Shown: positions 33,147-42,750, numbered from the stretch's first letter. The stretch: DNA of 64,000 bases from Streptomyces sp. R33 (GCF_041200175.1 NZ_CP165727.1:7868001-7932000); one strand, 5' to 3'. Notes: generated by a model from the sequence alone, not told the origin. Translations and numbers: made by a program.

Positions 33147-33653
33147 GTGCGGCTGGCGCTCCTTGCGCTCCTCACCCGTAGCCCTGCGCACGGTTACGAG
33201 CTGAAGCAGGACCTTGAGAAGCTCCTGGGCGCCGCGTACCCTCAGCCCAACGTCGGCCAGATCTACGTCACCCTCGGCAGGCTGGAGAAGAGCGGCCTCA
33301 TCGAGGGCGAGGACGTCGAGCAGTCGGGCCGGCCCAACAAGCGCACGTACCGGCTGACGGACGCCGGGCGCGAGGCCGTGGTGGCCTGGTTCGAGGAGAC
33401 CGCCGAGGAACCCCGGGTACGGGACGAGTTCTTCATGAAGCTCGCCCTGGCACCGCAGTCGGGTCTGGCCGACCCGATCGCGCTGATCAACAAGCAGCGG
33501 CGGCAGTACCTCAACACCATGCGGGACCTGTCCAAGCTGGCGGCGGCCGAGGACCGCGACAACAAGATCTCCCAACTGCTGATCGAGGGCGCCATGCTGC
33601 ACCTGCAGGCCGACCTCGACTGGCTGGAACGCTGTCAGGAGGAGCTGGAATGA
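33147..33653 (+). CDS. PadR-family transcriptional regulator
   Basis: The 168-residue protein starts at GTG 33147 after GGAAGGAGGGGGA. The winged helix (LLTRSPAHGYELKQDLEKL, GQIYVTLGRLEKSGLIEG, KRTYRLTDAGREAV) and the C-terminal dimerisation helices of PadR proteins are clear. It overlaps the ATP-binding protein gene by four bases (ATGA), so it almost certainly represses its own operon. PadR proteins controlling ABC exporters usually respond to the exported compound. Confidence 0.93.
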   Translation: MRLALLALLTRSPAHGYELKQDLEKLLGAAYPQPNVGQIYVTLGRLEKSGLIEGEDVEQSGRPNKRTYRLTDAGREAVVAWFEETAEEPRVRDEFFMKLALAPQSGLADPIALINKQRRQYLNTMRDLSKLAAAEDRDNKISQLLIEGAMLHLQADLDWLERCQEELE

Positions 33654-34453
33654 GCGACGACGCCACCACCGACGCCACCACCGCTCCTGCCGTGCCCGCC
33701 CCGCCCATCGTGCGCGCCGAGGGTCTGACCAAGTCGCACCACGGCGAGGGCGTACCGGTGCATGCCGTGCGCGGGGTGGACCTGTCCGTGCAGCCCGGCG
33801 AGTTCGTCGCGGTCACCGGGCCTTCGGGAGCCGGCAAGTCCACGCTGCTGCATCTGATCGGCGGCCTCCAGCGGCCCGACAGCGGGAAGCTGTGGCTCGG
33901 CGGAGAGCGGGTCGACGAGTACCGCGAGGCCCGCTGGGCGGTCCTCAGGCGCCGCAGCATCGGCGTCGTCTTCCAGTTCTTCAACCTCGTCTCGAACCTC
34001 ACCGTCGCCGACAACGTCGAACTGCCCGCCCTGCTGGCGGGGGCCTCCCCGAAGGCCGCCCGCGCATCCCGCGCCGAACTGCTGGCCGAACTCGGCCTCG
34101 AAGGCCGCGAGCGCTCGATGCCCGGCGAGCTGTCCGGCGGCGAACAGCAGCGGGTCGCACTCGCCCGCGCCCTGGTCAACCACCCCACGCTGCTGCTCGC
34201 CGACGAACCGGCCGGCAGCCTCGACAGCAAGGGCACCCGCGAGGTGCTGCGGCTGCTCTCCCGGTTCCACCAGCGCGGCCAGACGATCATGATGGTCACC
34301 CACGACGCCCGGATGGCCAGTGCCGCCGACCGCGTCATCAGCTTCTTCGACGGGCGCATTGCCGACGACGCACAGCTCGCCGGGGGCGGCCGGCGCGGGC
34401 CCGCCCGCGGCGTGTCCGGCGTACTGGACCTGGACCCGGAACCGAAGCGGTGA
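33650..34453 (+). CDS. ABC transporter ATP-binding protein (MacB/LolD type)
   Basis: The 267-residue ATPase has Walker A GPSGAGKST, the Q-loop VFQFFNLV, signature LSGGEQQR, Walker B LLLADEP and the H-loop MMVTHD. It belongs to the family that works with FtsX-type permeases in export or membrane extrusion of lipoproteins or peptides rather than import. Start and stop codons overlap those of its PadR and permease neighbours, giving a tightly coupled three-gene operon. Confidence 0.96.
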   Translation: MSDDATTDATTAPAVPAPPIVRAEGLTKSHHGEGVPVHAVRGVDLSVQPGEFVAVTGPSGAGKSTLLHLIGGLQRPDSGKLWLGGERVDEYREARWAVLRRRSIGVVFQFFNLVSNLTVADNVELPALLAGASPKAARASRAELLAELGLEGRERSMPGELSGGEQQRVALARALVNHPTLLLADEPAGSLDSKGTREVLRLLSRFHQRGQTIMMVTHDARMASAADRVISFFDGRIADDAQLAGGGRRGPARGVSGVLDLDPEPKR

Positions 34454-36792
34454 CCGTGCGGGCCACTCTGCGCTGGGCGCACGCCGATTTCCGCGCACAC
34501 CGAGGCGAAGCCCTCTTCGTGGTGCTGGCCAGCGCCGGGATCATCGCCTCGCTCCTGCTGGCCGGCGCACTGTTCAGCTACGCCGCCAACCCCTGGCAGC
34601 GGATCTTCAACCAGTCCCACGGCGCGCACATCTGGCTGCAGACCCGCGCCGGGGCCGACACGGACGCCCTGTCCGGCGTGGACGGGGTCGCAGCCCTCTC
34701 CGGGCCCTACCGCACCGCGGCGACGACGGTCGAGTCGCGCGGCGCGCGGGTCGGGGTGACGCTGCGCGCGACCCCGGCGGCGCCCCCGGAAACGGGTCGG
34801 CCGCTCGTCACCGCCGGCAGCTGGTTCCCGCGGCCGGACGACCGCGTGAGCGGCCACAGCGGCACCGGCACCGTCGTACTGGAAGCCTCGGTCGCGCGGG
34901 CGCTCTGGGCCGAGCCGGGCGACACCGTACGGGTCACCGGCCCGGACGGCGCCCCGCACGCTCTGCAGGTGAGCGGGATCGCCGAGGTGGCAGAGCCCCG
35001 CTACCACCCGGGCGGTGGGCCCGGCATCGGCTGGGTGCTCTCCGCCACCCTCGACGGGATCGCCCGCGGAGACACCGGGCAGAGCGTGGGCCTGCGCCTG
35101 GAGGATCCGGACGACACCGACTTCATCGTCCAGCGCGCGGTGACCGTACTCGGCGCCGACCGGGTGGCCCAGGTCACCAAATGGCAGCAGGCGCGGGCCG
35201 AGGCGGGCGGCGACGACCGGCTCCTGGGCCAGATGTTCGCCGTCTTCGGGCTCGGCGCCCTGCTCGCGGCGGCGCTCGCCGCGGCCGGTGCGATCGGCGC
35301 GCGGGTGCGGGGCCAGCTGAGGGACATCGCCGTCCTCAAGGCCGTCGGCTTCACCCCGGGTCAGGTGACCCGCGGTTTCCTCGTGCAGCACCTGGCCTTC
35401 GCGCTCCTCGGCGTGGCCCTCGGCACGGCGGCGATCGCCCTGCTCGGCGCTCGGATACCCGGCCGGATCGGGGAGGCGGCGGCGGTCTGGCAGGACCTGC
35501 CGGGCCACACCGCGATCATGATCGGTGTCCCCTGCGGCGCGGTGCTGCTGATCGCGGCCGCCACCGGGCTCTCGGCCTGGCGGGCCGGACGGGTGCCACC
35601 GGTGCCGGTGGCCCGCGCCGCGCTGCCGTCCGCCGCGCCGATCACCGCGCTCGGGCGGCGGGCCCTCGGGATGCGGGTGCCTGCGGCCCTGGTCCTGGGG
35701 TGGCGGGCGGCGTTCCCGCGCCGGGGCCGGACGCTCGTACCGGTGGCCCGGCTCGCCCTGCCGCTGGTCCTCATCACGGTCGCCCTCGTCGCCTGGTCGA
35801 CGCTGGACCAGTTCCGCAGCCGGCCCGCCCAGATGGGACTGCCCGCGGCGCTGACCGTACGGGCCGAACAGCCCGCCGCGTCGTCCGACGCGGAACTGGA
35901 GCAGACCCTCGCGGAGATCCCCGGCATCGCCGCGGTCCATCCGGGCGCCGAGATGGCGGCGCTCGTGCCGGGACAGACCGGCACGATCACGCTCCGCGGG
36001 CTGGGCACGGCCCGGGACCCGTACCCCTCCAAGGTGGTGGAAGGGCGTGCGGTCGGCGGTCCGGACGAGGCGGTGGCCGGGCAGGGGCTGCTCGACCTCC
36101 TCGGGGTGCGGGTCGGGGCGTGGGTGCGGATGACGGTCGAGGGACGGCCGCAGATCCTGCACCTCGTCGGCCGCACCATCGAACCCGAATCCGGGGGCCG
36201 CGTGATCACCACGACCATCGACGCACTGCGGGAGCGCGATCCGGGGCTGCGGCCCGACCACCACGCCCTGGTACTGCGCAAGGGCGCGGACCCGAGGGCG
36301 GTGAGCGCCGCGCTCGCCGTGGCGGCGGGCGGAACGCTGGAGGTCCGGGAGACGCCCAATCCGGTGGACCGGCTGGAACCGGCGCGCGGAGTGATCGCCG
36401 CCCTGATCGCGGTGCTGGCGCTGATCGGGCTGATCGAACTGCTGACGTTGATCAGCACGGGCGTACGCGACCGGGGCCGGGACCTGCTCGCGCTGAAGGC
36501 GATCGGGCTGACGCCCCGGCAGATCGGCGCGATGATCGTGACCGCCGCCGGACTGACCGCGCTGGCCTCCGCCCTGGTGGGGACGACGGTGGGGGCGCTG
36601 TCCGGCGGTTGGCTGGTGGACACCCAGGGCGCGTCGAGCGGGATCGGCGCGGGCATCGCCCAACTGCCGCCGCTGCCCGTGCTGTTGACGGTGGTCGCCG
36701 CGGCGGTCCTAGGCGCGGTGGCGGCGGCGCTGGTACCGGCGACACGGACGGCGCGGCGCAGGCTGGCGGACTCGTTGAGCGAGACGCTCTGA
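34450..36792 (+). CDS. FtsX-like ABC permease
   Basis: The 780-residue protein starts at GTG 34450, overlapping the ATPase stop (GTGA). It has an N-terminal helix (LFVVLASAGIIASLLLAGALF), a large outside domain, then a first FtsX block (GLGALLAAALAAAGAIGARVRGQLRDIAVLKAVGFTPGQV). A second outside domain and a second FtsX block follow (LIGLIELLTLISTGVRDRGRDLLALKAIGLTPRQI). It would act as the membrane partner of the preceding ATPase. The substrate is unknown; PadR control suggests defence against a toxic compound or envelope stress. Confidence 0.93.
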   Translation: MTVRATLRWAHADFRAHRGEALFVVLASAGIIASLLLAGALFSYAANPWQRIFNQSHGAHIWLQTRAGADTDALSGVDGVAALSGPYRTAATTVESRGARVGVTLRATPAAPPETGRPLVTAGSWFPRPDDRVSGHSGTGTVVLEASVARALWAEPGDTVRVTGPDGAPHALQVSGIAEVAEPRYHPGGGPGIGWVLSATLDGIARGDTGQSVGLRLEDPDDTDFIVQRAVTVLGADRVAQVTKWQQARAEAGGDDRLLGQMFAVFGLGALLAAALAAAGAIGARVRGQLRDIAVLKAVGFTPGQVTRGFLVQHLAFALLGVALGTAAIALLGARIPGRIGEAAAVWQDLPGHTAIMIGVPCGAVLLIAAATGLSAWRAGRVPPVPVARAALPSAAPITALGRRALGMRVPAALVLGWRAAFPRRGRTLVPVARLALPLVLITVALVAWSTLDQFRSRPAQMGLPAALTVRAEQPAASSDAELEQTLAEIPGIAAVHPGAEMAALVPGQTGTITLRGLGTARDPYPSKVVEGRAVGGPDEAVAGQGLLDLLGVRVGAWVRMTVEGRPQILHLVGRTIEPESGGRVITTTIDALRERDPGLRPDHHALVLRKGADPRAVSAALAVAAGGTLEVRETPNPVDRLEPARGVIAALIAVLALIGLIELLTLISTGVRDRGRDLLALKAIGLTPRQIGAMIVTAAGLTALASALVGTTVGALSGGWLVDTQGASSGIGAGIAQLPPLPVLLTVVAAAVLGAVAAALVPATRTARRRLADSLSETL

Positions 36793-36849
36793 GGCCCGGG
36801 CAACGGCGCCCGGAGGTGGGTGTCAGTGGCCGGGACTAGTCTTCCGGCC

Positions 36850-39618
36850 ATGATCGAGTCTTCCGAGGGCTTGCCCTGTGACGTGGATGAGTTGTTCTCG
36901 GATCCGGGGCGTCTCGTCTCCGCCGAACCCGACCGGATCCTGGGGCTGTTGGACCGGGCACGTGGTGCGCGCGCCCGGTTCCTGGCAGAGGTGTACCGGG
37001 CTTCGGCAGACGTGCACCGGCACGTCGACGCCGCCCGCCGCCGGCAGGTACTGGCCCTGGATGCGGCCCGGTTGGGTGACCGCGACGCGGCGGCGTGGCT
37101 CGCTGCCGCCGAGGTGCCCGGGGAAACCCCTGCGCAGTGGGCGGTGGACTGGGCCGGCGGCTCTCCGGCGGACCATCGGCTCCTGCGCTCCCTGACCGGT
37201 CACGGCGGCCCGGTGCTGGCCGTGGCGACGGCGGTGGTCGACGGCCGGCCCGTCGCCGTCACCGGCAGCCGGGACAAGACCGTGCGCGTGTGGGACCTGG
37301 CCGCGGGCCGCCCACTCCACGAGCCGGTGACCGGCCGCACCGACCCGGTGTCGTCGATGACGGCAGAGGTCATATCCGTGACCACGGCAGTGGCGGGCCG
37401 GCAGCCCGTGGCCGTCACGCTGAACACCGACACCTCGGTGCTCCTGTTCGACCTGGCGACCGGCCGTCAGGCCGGGGAGTTCGTCCGGGTACTGGAGAGC
37501 ACGACGGTGGATGGCCGCAGCGGCGTCCTCACGATCGGGGTGGACCGGACCGCCTGCCTGTGGGACCTGGCCACGGGCCGCCAGGTCGGCGCATTCGCGC
37601 ACGTGACGGACACGGCGGAGCTGGACGGGCGCCGCGTGGTGCTCACCTGCGCAGCGGACGGTGCGATCCATGTGTGGGACGTGGCCACCGGCCGCGAGGT
37701 GGGGGAGTCCCTGGAGGTGGTGAGCGCCGCATCGCTCGACGGGCGCTCGCTAGCCCTCACCGCGGGGGCGGACCGGGCGCCGCGGCTGTGGGACCTGACC
37801 ACCGGCCACCCCGTCGACGACCCCGGGACCGCCCCTGCGGCCCTGGAGGGCCCGGGCGCCGAGGGCATCCCGTACATATCCGCGGTGACGGTGCTGAACG
37901 GGCAGGTCGTCGCCCTCACGGTCGACACCGGAGAGGAGACGCTCCTCGAAGAAGTGACGACCGGTCGCAGGATCGGCGCGGCCGCGCACGGGGTGGAGAC
38001 CGCCGTGATCGACGGCCGGCCCGTCGCGCTCGTGGCCGGTGCCGACGGGACCCTGCGCATCTGGGACCTGGCCGCCGCTCATCGAGGAGCGGACGGCGTA
38101 CGTGTCGTGGAGACCCTCGTGCCGAGCGGACGGCAACTCGCCCTCGCCGTCGGGGCCGACCGGGAGGCACGCGTCTGGGAGCTGATCACCGGCCACCGCG
38201 ACACCCGGTCGCACCTGGGCAGCAGCACCGGCGCAGCCGACCCGGCCGGTGCCGCGGCGAACGCGGTGCTGGACGGGCGACCGGTCATCCTCACCGCCGA
38301 GGACGACGGGCCGGTGCGGGTACGGGACGCGGCCACCGGGCAGCCCGTGGGCCTGCCGCTCAGCGGCCACACCGATCGCGTCTGGGCCGTCACCGCCGCG
38401 AACGCCGATGGGCGCACGCTCGCCGTCACCGCCGGCCTCGACCGGACGGTACGGGTATGGGACATGACGACCCGGCAGCAGGAGGGCGCACCGCTCACCG
38501 GCCACACGGGTCAGGTCTGGGACGTGGCCACCGCGGTCCTGGACGGCCGGCCCGTGGCCGTCACGGCGGGCGCCGACCACACGGTGAAGACCTGGGACCT
38601 CACCCGCACGCCCCAGGGCGGCCAACCCCTGCCAGGGAACGCCGGTTCGGTCCTGGCGGTCGCCACCGCGGTGCTCGAAGGACGGCCCGTCGCCGTGACG
38701 GCAGGAGCCGACCAGACCGTGCGGGCCTGGGACCTGGCCACGGGGCGGCAGGCCGCCGAGGCCCTCACCGGCTTCGAGGGCGAGGTGTCCGCCCTGGCCA
38801 CTGCGGTGGTGGACGGCCGGGTCGTCGTCGTCACCGCGGCGCCGGACGCCAGGGTGCACGTCCGGGAACTGGTGGGCGGCCAGTACGTCCATGAGCCGTT
38901 TCCCAGTCACCAGGGCAGGGTGCTGGCCCTGGCCACCGCCGTGCTGAACGGCCGGCCCGTCGCCGTCACCGCAGGCGCCGACCGCACCGTGTGCATCTGG
39001 GACCTCGCCACCGGGCGCCAGGTCGGCGAACCCCTCGTCGGCCACTCCAGCCGGATCCTCGCCGTGGCGACCACCGAACTGGCGGGCCGGCCCGTCGCGG
39101 TCACGGGGAGCTGGGACCGGACGGTCCGGGTGTGGGACCTCGCCACCGGAGCGCAGCTCGGCGAACCCCTGACCGGCCACACCGACTGGGTGACCTCGGT
39201 GGCGACCTCGATGGTGGCCGGGCAGCCCGTCGCGGTCACCAGAAGCCGGGACGACACCGTGCGCCTGTGGGACCTGGCCACCGGGCGGCAGACCGGCAGC
39301 GCCCCGGCACGCCACACGGGCCCGGGCCGGGCCATGGCCGTCACCGGTGTCGCGGGGCGGACCGTGGTGGCCGTCGGCCAGGAGCGGACGGTGGAGTTCT
39401 GGGATCTCGCCACCGGCTGCGAGGTGGGGGCCGAGTACGTGCTCCCGCTCCCCGTCGGAGCGCTCGCCGCCGCGCCGGGCGGAGCGCTGGTGCTCGCGTA
39501 CGGGCCGCAGACCGCGGTGCTCAGCCGGCGGACGACGCACCCCGGACACCCCGCCCGGGCGCTCGGGGAGGAAAATCCCCCGCCCCTGGCGAGGCGCGAT
39601 CCGAAAGAGACGGCATAG
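36850..39618 (+). CDS. Long WD40-repeat protein
   Basis: The 922-residue protein has a helical, Arg/Ala-rich N-terminal 100 residues and then about 17 WD40 units of roughly 45 residues (for example AVTAGADRTVRVWDLATGRQ), enough for two beta-propellers. Many blades are close copies, with the phrase LDGRPVAVTAG recurring. There is no signal peptide or catalytic domain, so it should be a cytoplasmic scaffold. In Streptomyces such propellers are often coupled to proteases, kinases or STAND ATPases, but none is fused here. ATG 36850 is chosen; GTG 36826 has a better-spaced GGAGG, whereas TAGTCT at 36838-36843 would fit a leaderless start at 36850. Confidence 0.85.
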   Translation: MIESSEGLPCDVDELFSDPGRLVSAEPDRILGLLDRARGARARFLAEVYRASADVHRHVDAARRRQVLALDAARLGDRDAAAWLAAAEVPGETPAQWAVDWAGGSPADHRLLRSLTGHGGPVLAVATAVVDGRPVAVTGSRDKTVRVWDLAAGRPLHEPVTGRTDPVSSMTAEVISVTTAVAGRQPVAVTLNTDTSVLLFDLATGRQAGEFVRVLESTTVDGRSGVLTIGVDRTACLWDLATGRQVGAFAHVTDTAELDGRRVVLTCAADGAIHVWDVATGREVGESLEVVSAASLDGRSLALTAGADRAPRLWDLTTGHPVDDPGTAPAALEGPGAEGIPYISAVTVLNGQVVALTVDTGEETLLEEVTTGRRIGAAAHGVETAVIDGRPVALVAGADGTLRIWDLAAAHRGADGVRVVETLVPSGRQLALAVGADREARVWELITGHRDTRSHLGSSTGAADPAGAAANAVLDGRPVILTAEDDGPVRVRDAATGQPVGLPLSGHTDRVWAVTAANADGRTLAVTAGLDRTVRVWDMTTRQQEGAPLTGHTGQVWDVATAVLDGRPVAVTAGADHTVKTWDLTRTPQGGQPLPGNAGSVLAVATAVLEGRPVAVTAGADQTVRAWDLATGRQAAEALTGFEGEVSALATAVVDGRVVVVTAAPDARVHVRELVGGQYVHEPFPSHQGRVLALATAVLNGRPVAVTAGADRTVCIWDLATGRQVGEPLVGHSSRILAVATTELAGRPVAVTGSWDRTVRVWDLATGAQLGEPLTGHTDWVTSVATSMVAGQPVAVTRSRDDTVRLWDLATGRQTGSAPARHTGPGRAMAVTGVAGRTVVAVGQERTVEFWDLATGCEVGAEYVLPLPVGALAAAPGGALVLAYGPQTAVLSRRTTHPGHPARALGEENPPPLARRDPKETA

Positions 39619-39627
39619 CATCGGCCG

Positions 39628-40641
39628 GTGCACGCCGAATCCCGCCCCTGGTCCCCGTATCCGAAGATCCCCGCAGGCCGCAGGCTGGGCGAGACGGGCG
39701 GGCGGGACTGGGTCGCCCAGGAGAAGATCCACGGTGCCAACTTCGCCGTCGTCTGCGACGGCACCGGCCCGCGCCCGGCCAAACGCCGCGAACTCCTCGC
39801 GGACGGCGGCCTCGACGACTTCTTCGGCGTCGGCCGCATCTGGCCGGCCCTGGCGGTCGCCGCGGGCCGGTGCGCCGCGCTGCTGCGGGAGCGGTACGGG
39901 GCCGCGGCCTCGGCCGTCGTGACCGTCTACGGCGAACTCGCGGGCGGCCGCTATCCGCACCCCGACATCCCCCCGGTGCCGGGAGCCGAGCCCGTGCAGA
40001 CCGGCGTCTGGTACGCACCGGAACTGCTGTGGCTGCCGTTCGACGCGACCGTCGCCACCGGCGACGGCCTGTGCTGGGTCTCCGACCAGGCGCTGCGGGC
40101 CGCGGCGGACGCGGCCGGTCTGCACGGCGCGCCCCTGCTGGCACGGGGCACCCTCGCCCGGGTCGGGCAGCTGCCGGTGGTGTTCCCTACCCGGCTGCCC
40201 GCGCTGCTGGGTCTGCCCGCCCTGCCGGACAACCGCGCCGAGGGCATCGTCGTCAAACCCGCGGGGGAGTCATGGACGGCCACCCCGCCGATGGCCAAGC
40301 TCAAGCAGCCCGCCTTCGCCGAGGACGAGCGCTTCGCCGGGTCCCGCCCCTTCCGGGCGCCCGCCGAGGGCGCGGCCGGCGTCCCCGGCTGGCTGCTGGC
40401 CCACGCGACCGGACTCCTCACACCGGCCCGGGCCGCGTCGGCGGTGAGCAAGCTGGGGCCCCGTACCCCGGAGGGGGAGGTGGCCGCCGAGATCGCCCGC
40501 GACGCCGCGGACGAGACCGAGGAGGCGCTGGGCGGGCTGGACGGGGTCACGCGACACGCTCTGGAGGGCGCCCTGCACGCCGGAGCGCTGTCCCTGGTCC
40601 GCTTCGACGCGGCCGACCGGCGTACGGGATTCGCACGGTGA
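39628..40641 (+). CDS. Rnl2-type RNA ligase
   Basis: The 337-residue protein has the nucleotidyltransferase motifs of T4 Rnl2-like ligases: motif I KxHG with adenylated Lys33 (QEKIHGANF), motif IV EGIVVKP (205-211) and motif V KLK (224-226, MAKLKQPAF). The C-terminal helical region fits the family. It would seal 3'-OH/5'-phosphate nicks in RNA using ATP. The GTG start at 39628 lies 9 bp after the WD40 stop, and TAGCAT seven bases upstream could allow leaderless expression. It shares a strand with the WD40 gene but is not obviously a functional partner. Confidence 0.85.
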   Translation: MHAESRPWSPYPKIPAGRRLGETGGRDWVAQEKIHGANFAVVCDGTGPRPAKRRELLADGGLDDFFGVGRIWPALAVAAGRCAALLRERYGAAASAVVTVYGELAGGRYPHPDIPPVPGAEPVQTGVWYAPELLWLPFDATVATGDGLCWVSDQALRAAADAAGLHGAPLLARGTLARVGQLPVVFPTRLPALLGLPALPDNRAEGIVVKPAGESWTATPPMAKLKQPAFAEDERFAGSRPFRAPAEGAAGVPGWLLAHATGLLTPARAASAVSKLGPRTPEGEVAAEIARDAADETEEALGGLDGVTRHALEGALHAGALSLVRFDAADRRTGFAR

Positions 40642-40692
40642 CACGCGCCTGTGGCCGGTCCGTTCGGCCACGACTCACGGCACAGTGGAGCC

Positions 40693-41118
40693 ATGAGCGC
40701 TGACGACAGGAACCCTCTCGCCCTGGCACGCGTGTCGACCAGGCTTCCGGCCCAGGACCTGGACCGGGCGCGGCGTTTCTACGCCGAGACGCTCGGTCTG
40801 GAGCCCGTGGACGAACGGCCCGGCGGGCTGCTGTACCGGTGCGCAGGCACGGAGTTCGTCCTGTTCAAGTCGACGGGCGCCTCGCCCGGCACCTTCACCC
40901 AGATGGCGTTGGAGGTGGACGACATCGAGGCCGCGGTGTCGGCACTCAAGCAGCGCGGAGTGGTCTTCGAAGAGGTCGACGTACCGGGGTTCCGGACGAA
41001 GGACGGGATCGCCGAGATCGAGGGGAACTACCCGAGCAAGGGCGCGCGGGGAGAACGTGGCGCCTGGTTCCGTGACAGCGAGGGAAACCTGCTGGGCATG
41101 GGCGAGCCAGTCGTCTGA
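40693..41118 (+). CDS. VOC-superfamily (glyoxalase-like) protein
   Basis: The 141-residue protein has the paired beta-alpha-beta-beta-beta units of the vicinal oxygen chelate fold: VSTRLPAQDLDRARRFYAETLGLEP at the start and ALEVDDIEAAVSALKQRGVVFEE in the second half. It ends in WFRDSEGNLLGMGEP. Metal ligands of true glyoxalase I are not all evident, so it may be a binding or resistance-type VOC protein. It is monocistronic, with a shared terminator downstream. Confidence 0.85.
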   Translation: MSADDRNPLALARVSTRLPAQDLDRARRFYAETLGLEPVDERPGGLLYRCAGTEFVLFKSTGASPGTFTQMALEVDDIEAAVSALKQRGVVFEEVDVPGFRTKDGIAEIEGNYPSKGARGERGAWFRDSEGNLLGMGEPVV

Positions 41119-41142
41119 GCCCGCCCGCCCGCCCCGCCGGGT

Positions 41143-41174
41143 GCGGCCCGCTGCCGGGTCCGGCAGCGGGCCGC
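41143..41174. terminator. Bidirectional hairpin between convergent genes
   Basis: A perfect 14-bp stem (41143-41156 with 41161-41174) with a 4-base loop lies between the VOC stop and the enoyl-CoA hydratase stop, so it can end transcription from both sides. Confidence 0.85.
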
Positions 41175-41957
41175 TCACTCCCCGAACGCGCCGTGCCGCC
41201 CCTCGCCCGAGGCGAACCGGCCCGCTCCCGCCCGGGTCTCGCCCGCGGTCAGCGGCACCAGACCGTGCCGGTACTCGCCCGCCAGTGCCTCGGCTTCGTC
41301 CAGCCCGTGCTGTTCCAGGACGGACAGCCGATCGTGGCGCAGGCACAGCTGGGGGAACGCGGCGATCTCGCGGGCCAGCGCCTCCGCGGCCTGCCGGGAG
41401 TGCCCCGTGGGGACCACACGGTTGGCGAGGCCGATGTCGTGCGCCTCGGCGGCGGCGACCGGACGACCCGTCAGGATCAGGTCCATGGCGCGGCTCTCGC
41501 CGATCAGGCGGGGCAGCCGTACCGTACCGCCGTCGATCAGCGGCACGCCCCAGCGGCGGCAGAACACCCCGAAAACCGCGTCCTCCTCCACCACCCGCAG
41601 ATCGCACCAGAGGGCCAGCTCCAGGCCCCCGGCCACCGCGTGCCCCGCGACGGCCGCGATCACCGGCTTGCCGAGCCGCATCCGGGTCGGGCCCATGGGC
41701 CCGTCCCCCGACGCGAGCACCTGGTTGCCGCGCTCGGTGCCGATGGCCTTGAGGTCCGCGCCCGCGCAGAAGGTCCCGCCCTCGCCCCACAGCACGGCGA
41801 CGGCCGCGTCCTCGTCGGCCTCGAACCGGCGGAAGGCATCGGCGAGCTGCGCCGCCGTCGGGCCGTCCACGGCGTTGCGGACCTCCGGCCTGCTCAGGAT
41901 CACCGTGAACACCGGGCCGTCCCGTTCCACCCGTACCGAGGCCTGCTCGTCCACCAT
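41175..41957 (-). CDS. Enoyl-CoA hydratase/isomerase (crotonase) family protein
   Basis: The 260-residue protein has crotonase landmarks: SRPEVRNAVDG near the start, the oxyanion loops GTFCAGADLKAIG and GHAVAGGLELALWCDLRV, then FCRRWGVPLIDGGTVRLPRL. The position that is the second catalytic Glu in hydratases lies in a region reading PLIDGG, so hydratase activity is not assured and isomerase or another acyl-CoA reaction is possible. It is a single gene. Confidence 0.9.
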   Translation of the reverse strand: MVDEQASVRVERDGPVFTVILSRPEVRNAVDGPTAAQLADAFRRFEADEDAAVAVLWGEGGTFCAGADLKAIGTERGNQVLASGDGPMGPTRMRLGKPVIAAVAGHAVAGGLELALWCDLRVVEEDAVFGVFCRRWGVPLIDGGTVRLPRLIGESRAMDLILTGRPVAAAEAHDIGLANRVVPTGHSRQAAEALAREIAAFPQLCLRHDRLSVLEQHGLDEAEALAGEYRHGLVPLTAGETRAGAGRFASGEGRHGAFGE

Positions 41958-42062
41958 GCCGCACCCTCCCGCTCGCAGGCCTCCATTGTGCGGGAGGGCG
42001 GCTCCGCGAGCGCTGTGATGTGTGCTGAAGGGTCTCGGCCGAGGGCATGCCGCTGAAGGGCT

Positions 42063-42647
42063 TCAGCGCCGGCCGGTGAATTCCCAGGCCTGGATGTCGC
42101 GGTAGTGGATCGGGCCGGGGCCGCGGCCTATGTTGCTGCCGACCAGGTGGAGGCGTTCGGCCTGCCACGGGCGGCCGGTGAACCCGGTGAGTGCGGCGGC
42201 GACTTCCACCGTGCTGGAGGTGTCGCTGCGGCGGGAGCGGGCCAGCGTCAGGTGGGGGCGCAGCGGCCGGTCTTCGAAGGCGATACCGCAGTCCTTGACG
42301 ACGCTGCGCACCTGCGCGGTGAGCCCGTGCAGTCCGTCGACCTCCCCGTCGATACCGCTCCAGAGCACCCGGTGGTCGAAGTGTCCGCTGCCGCGCAGCG
42401 CCAGCTCCAGGGGCCGGTGCGCTGCGGCGAGGGCGGCGAGCGGCGGCTGCAGCAGCGGGACCGCGGTGACCGGGAGTTCACCGAGGAAGGCCAGGGTGAT
42501 GTGCCAGTCCTCGATGCGGTTCCAGCGCAAGCCCGGGTACGCGTGGTAGGCGGGCCGCAGCTCCCGGGCCAGTTCCTCCTTGGCCTCGTCGGGCGGGGCG
42601 AGGGCGATGAACACACGGACGGTCGCGGGCTGGATCTCTTCGTTCAC
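42063..42647 (-). CDS. thpR: RNA 2',3'-cyclic phosphodiesterase (ThpR, 2'-5' RNA ligase family)
   Basis: The 194-residue protein has both HxTx motifs of the family, HITL (WHITLAFLG) and HLTL (PHLTLARSR). The opening VRVFIALAPPDEAK is typical of ThpR, as is the length. The enzyme opens 2',3'-cyclic phosphates in RNA and can ligate tRNA halves in vitro. The GTG start at 42647 is used. It is the second 2H protein in this window (the other is at 18335-18952) and sits 1.4 kb from an RNA ligase gene, separated by the VOC and crotonase genes. Confidence 0.9.
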   Translation of the reverse strand: MNEEIQPATVRVFIALAPPDEAKEELARELRPAYHAYPGLRWNRIEDWHITLAFLGELPVTAVPLLQPPLAALAAAHRPLELALRGSGHFDHRVLWSGIDGEVDGLHGLTAQVRSVVKDCGIAFEDRPLRPHLTLARSRRSDTSSTVEVAAALTGFTGRPWQAERLHLVGSNIGRGPGPIHYRDIQAWEFTGRR

Positions 42648-42706
42648 GAGGGACTTCGTACCGCACCCCGGTTGATCCCGTCATCTTCGGAAACCGGGAG
42701 ATCCGT

Positions 42707-42750
42707 GACAGCGGGAGACCTCGGGGGGAAGTCCGAGGTCTCCCGCTGTC
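42707..42750 (-). terminator. Strong hairpin after the sortase gene
   Basis: A perfect 18-bp stem (42707-42724 with 42733-42750) with an 8-base loop lies 48 bp past the end of the minus-strand sortase gene. Confidence 0.85.
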
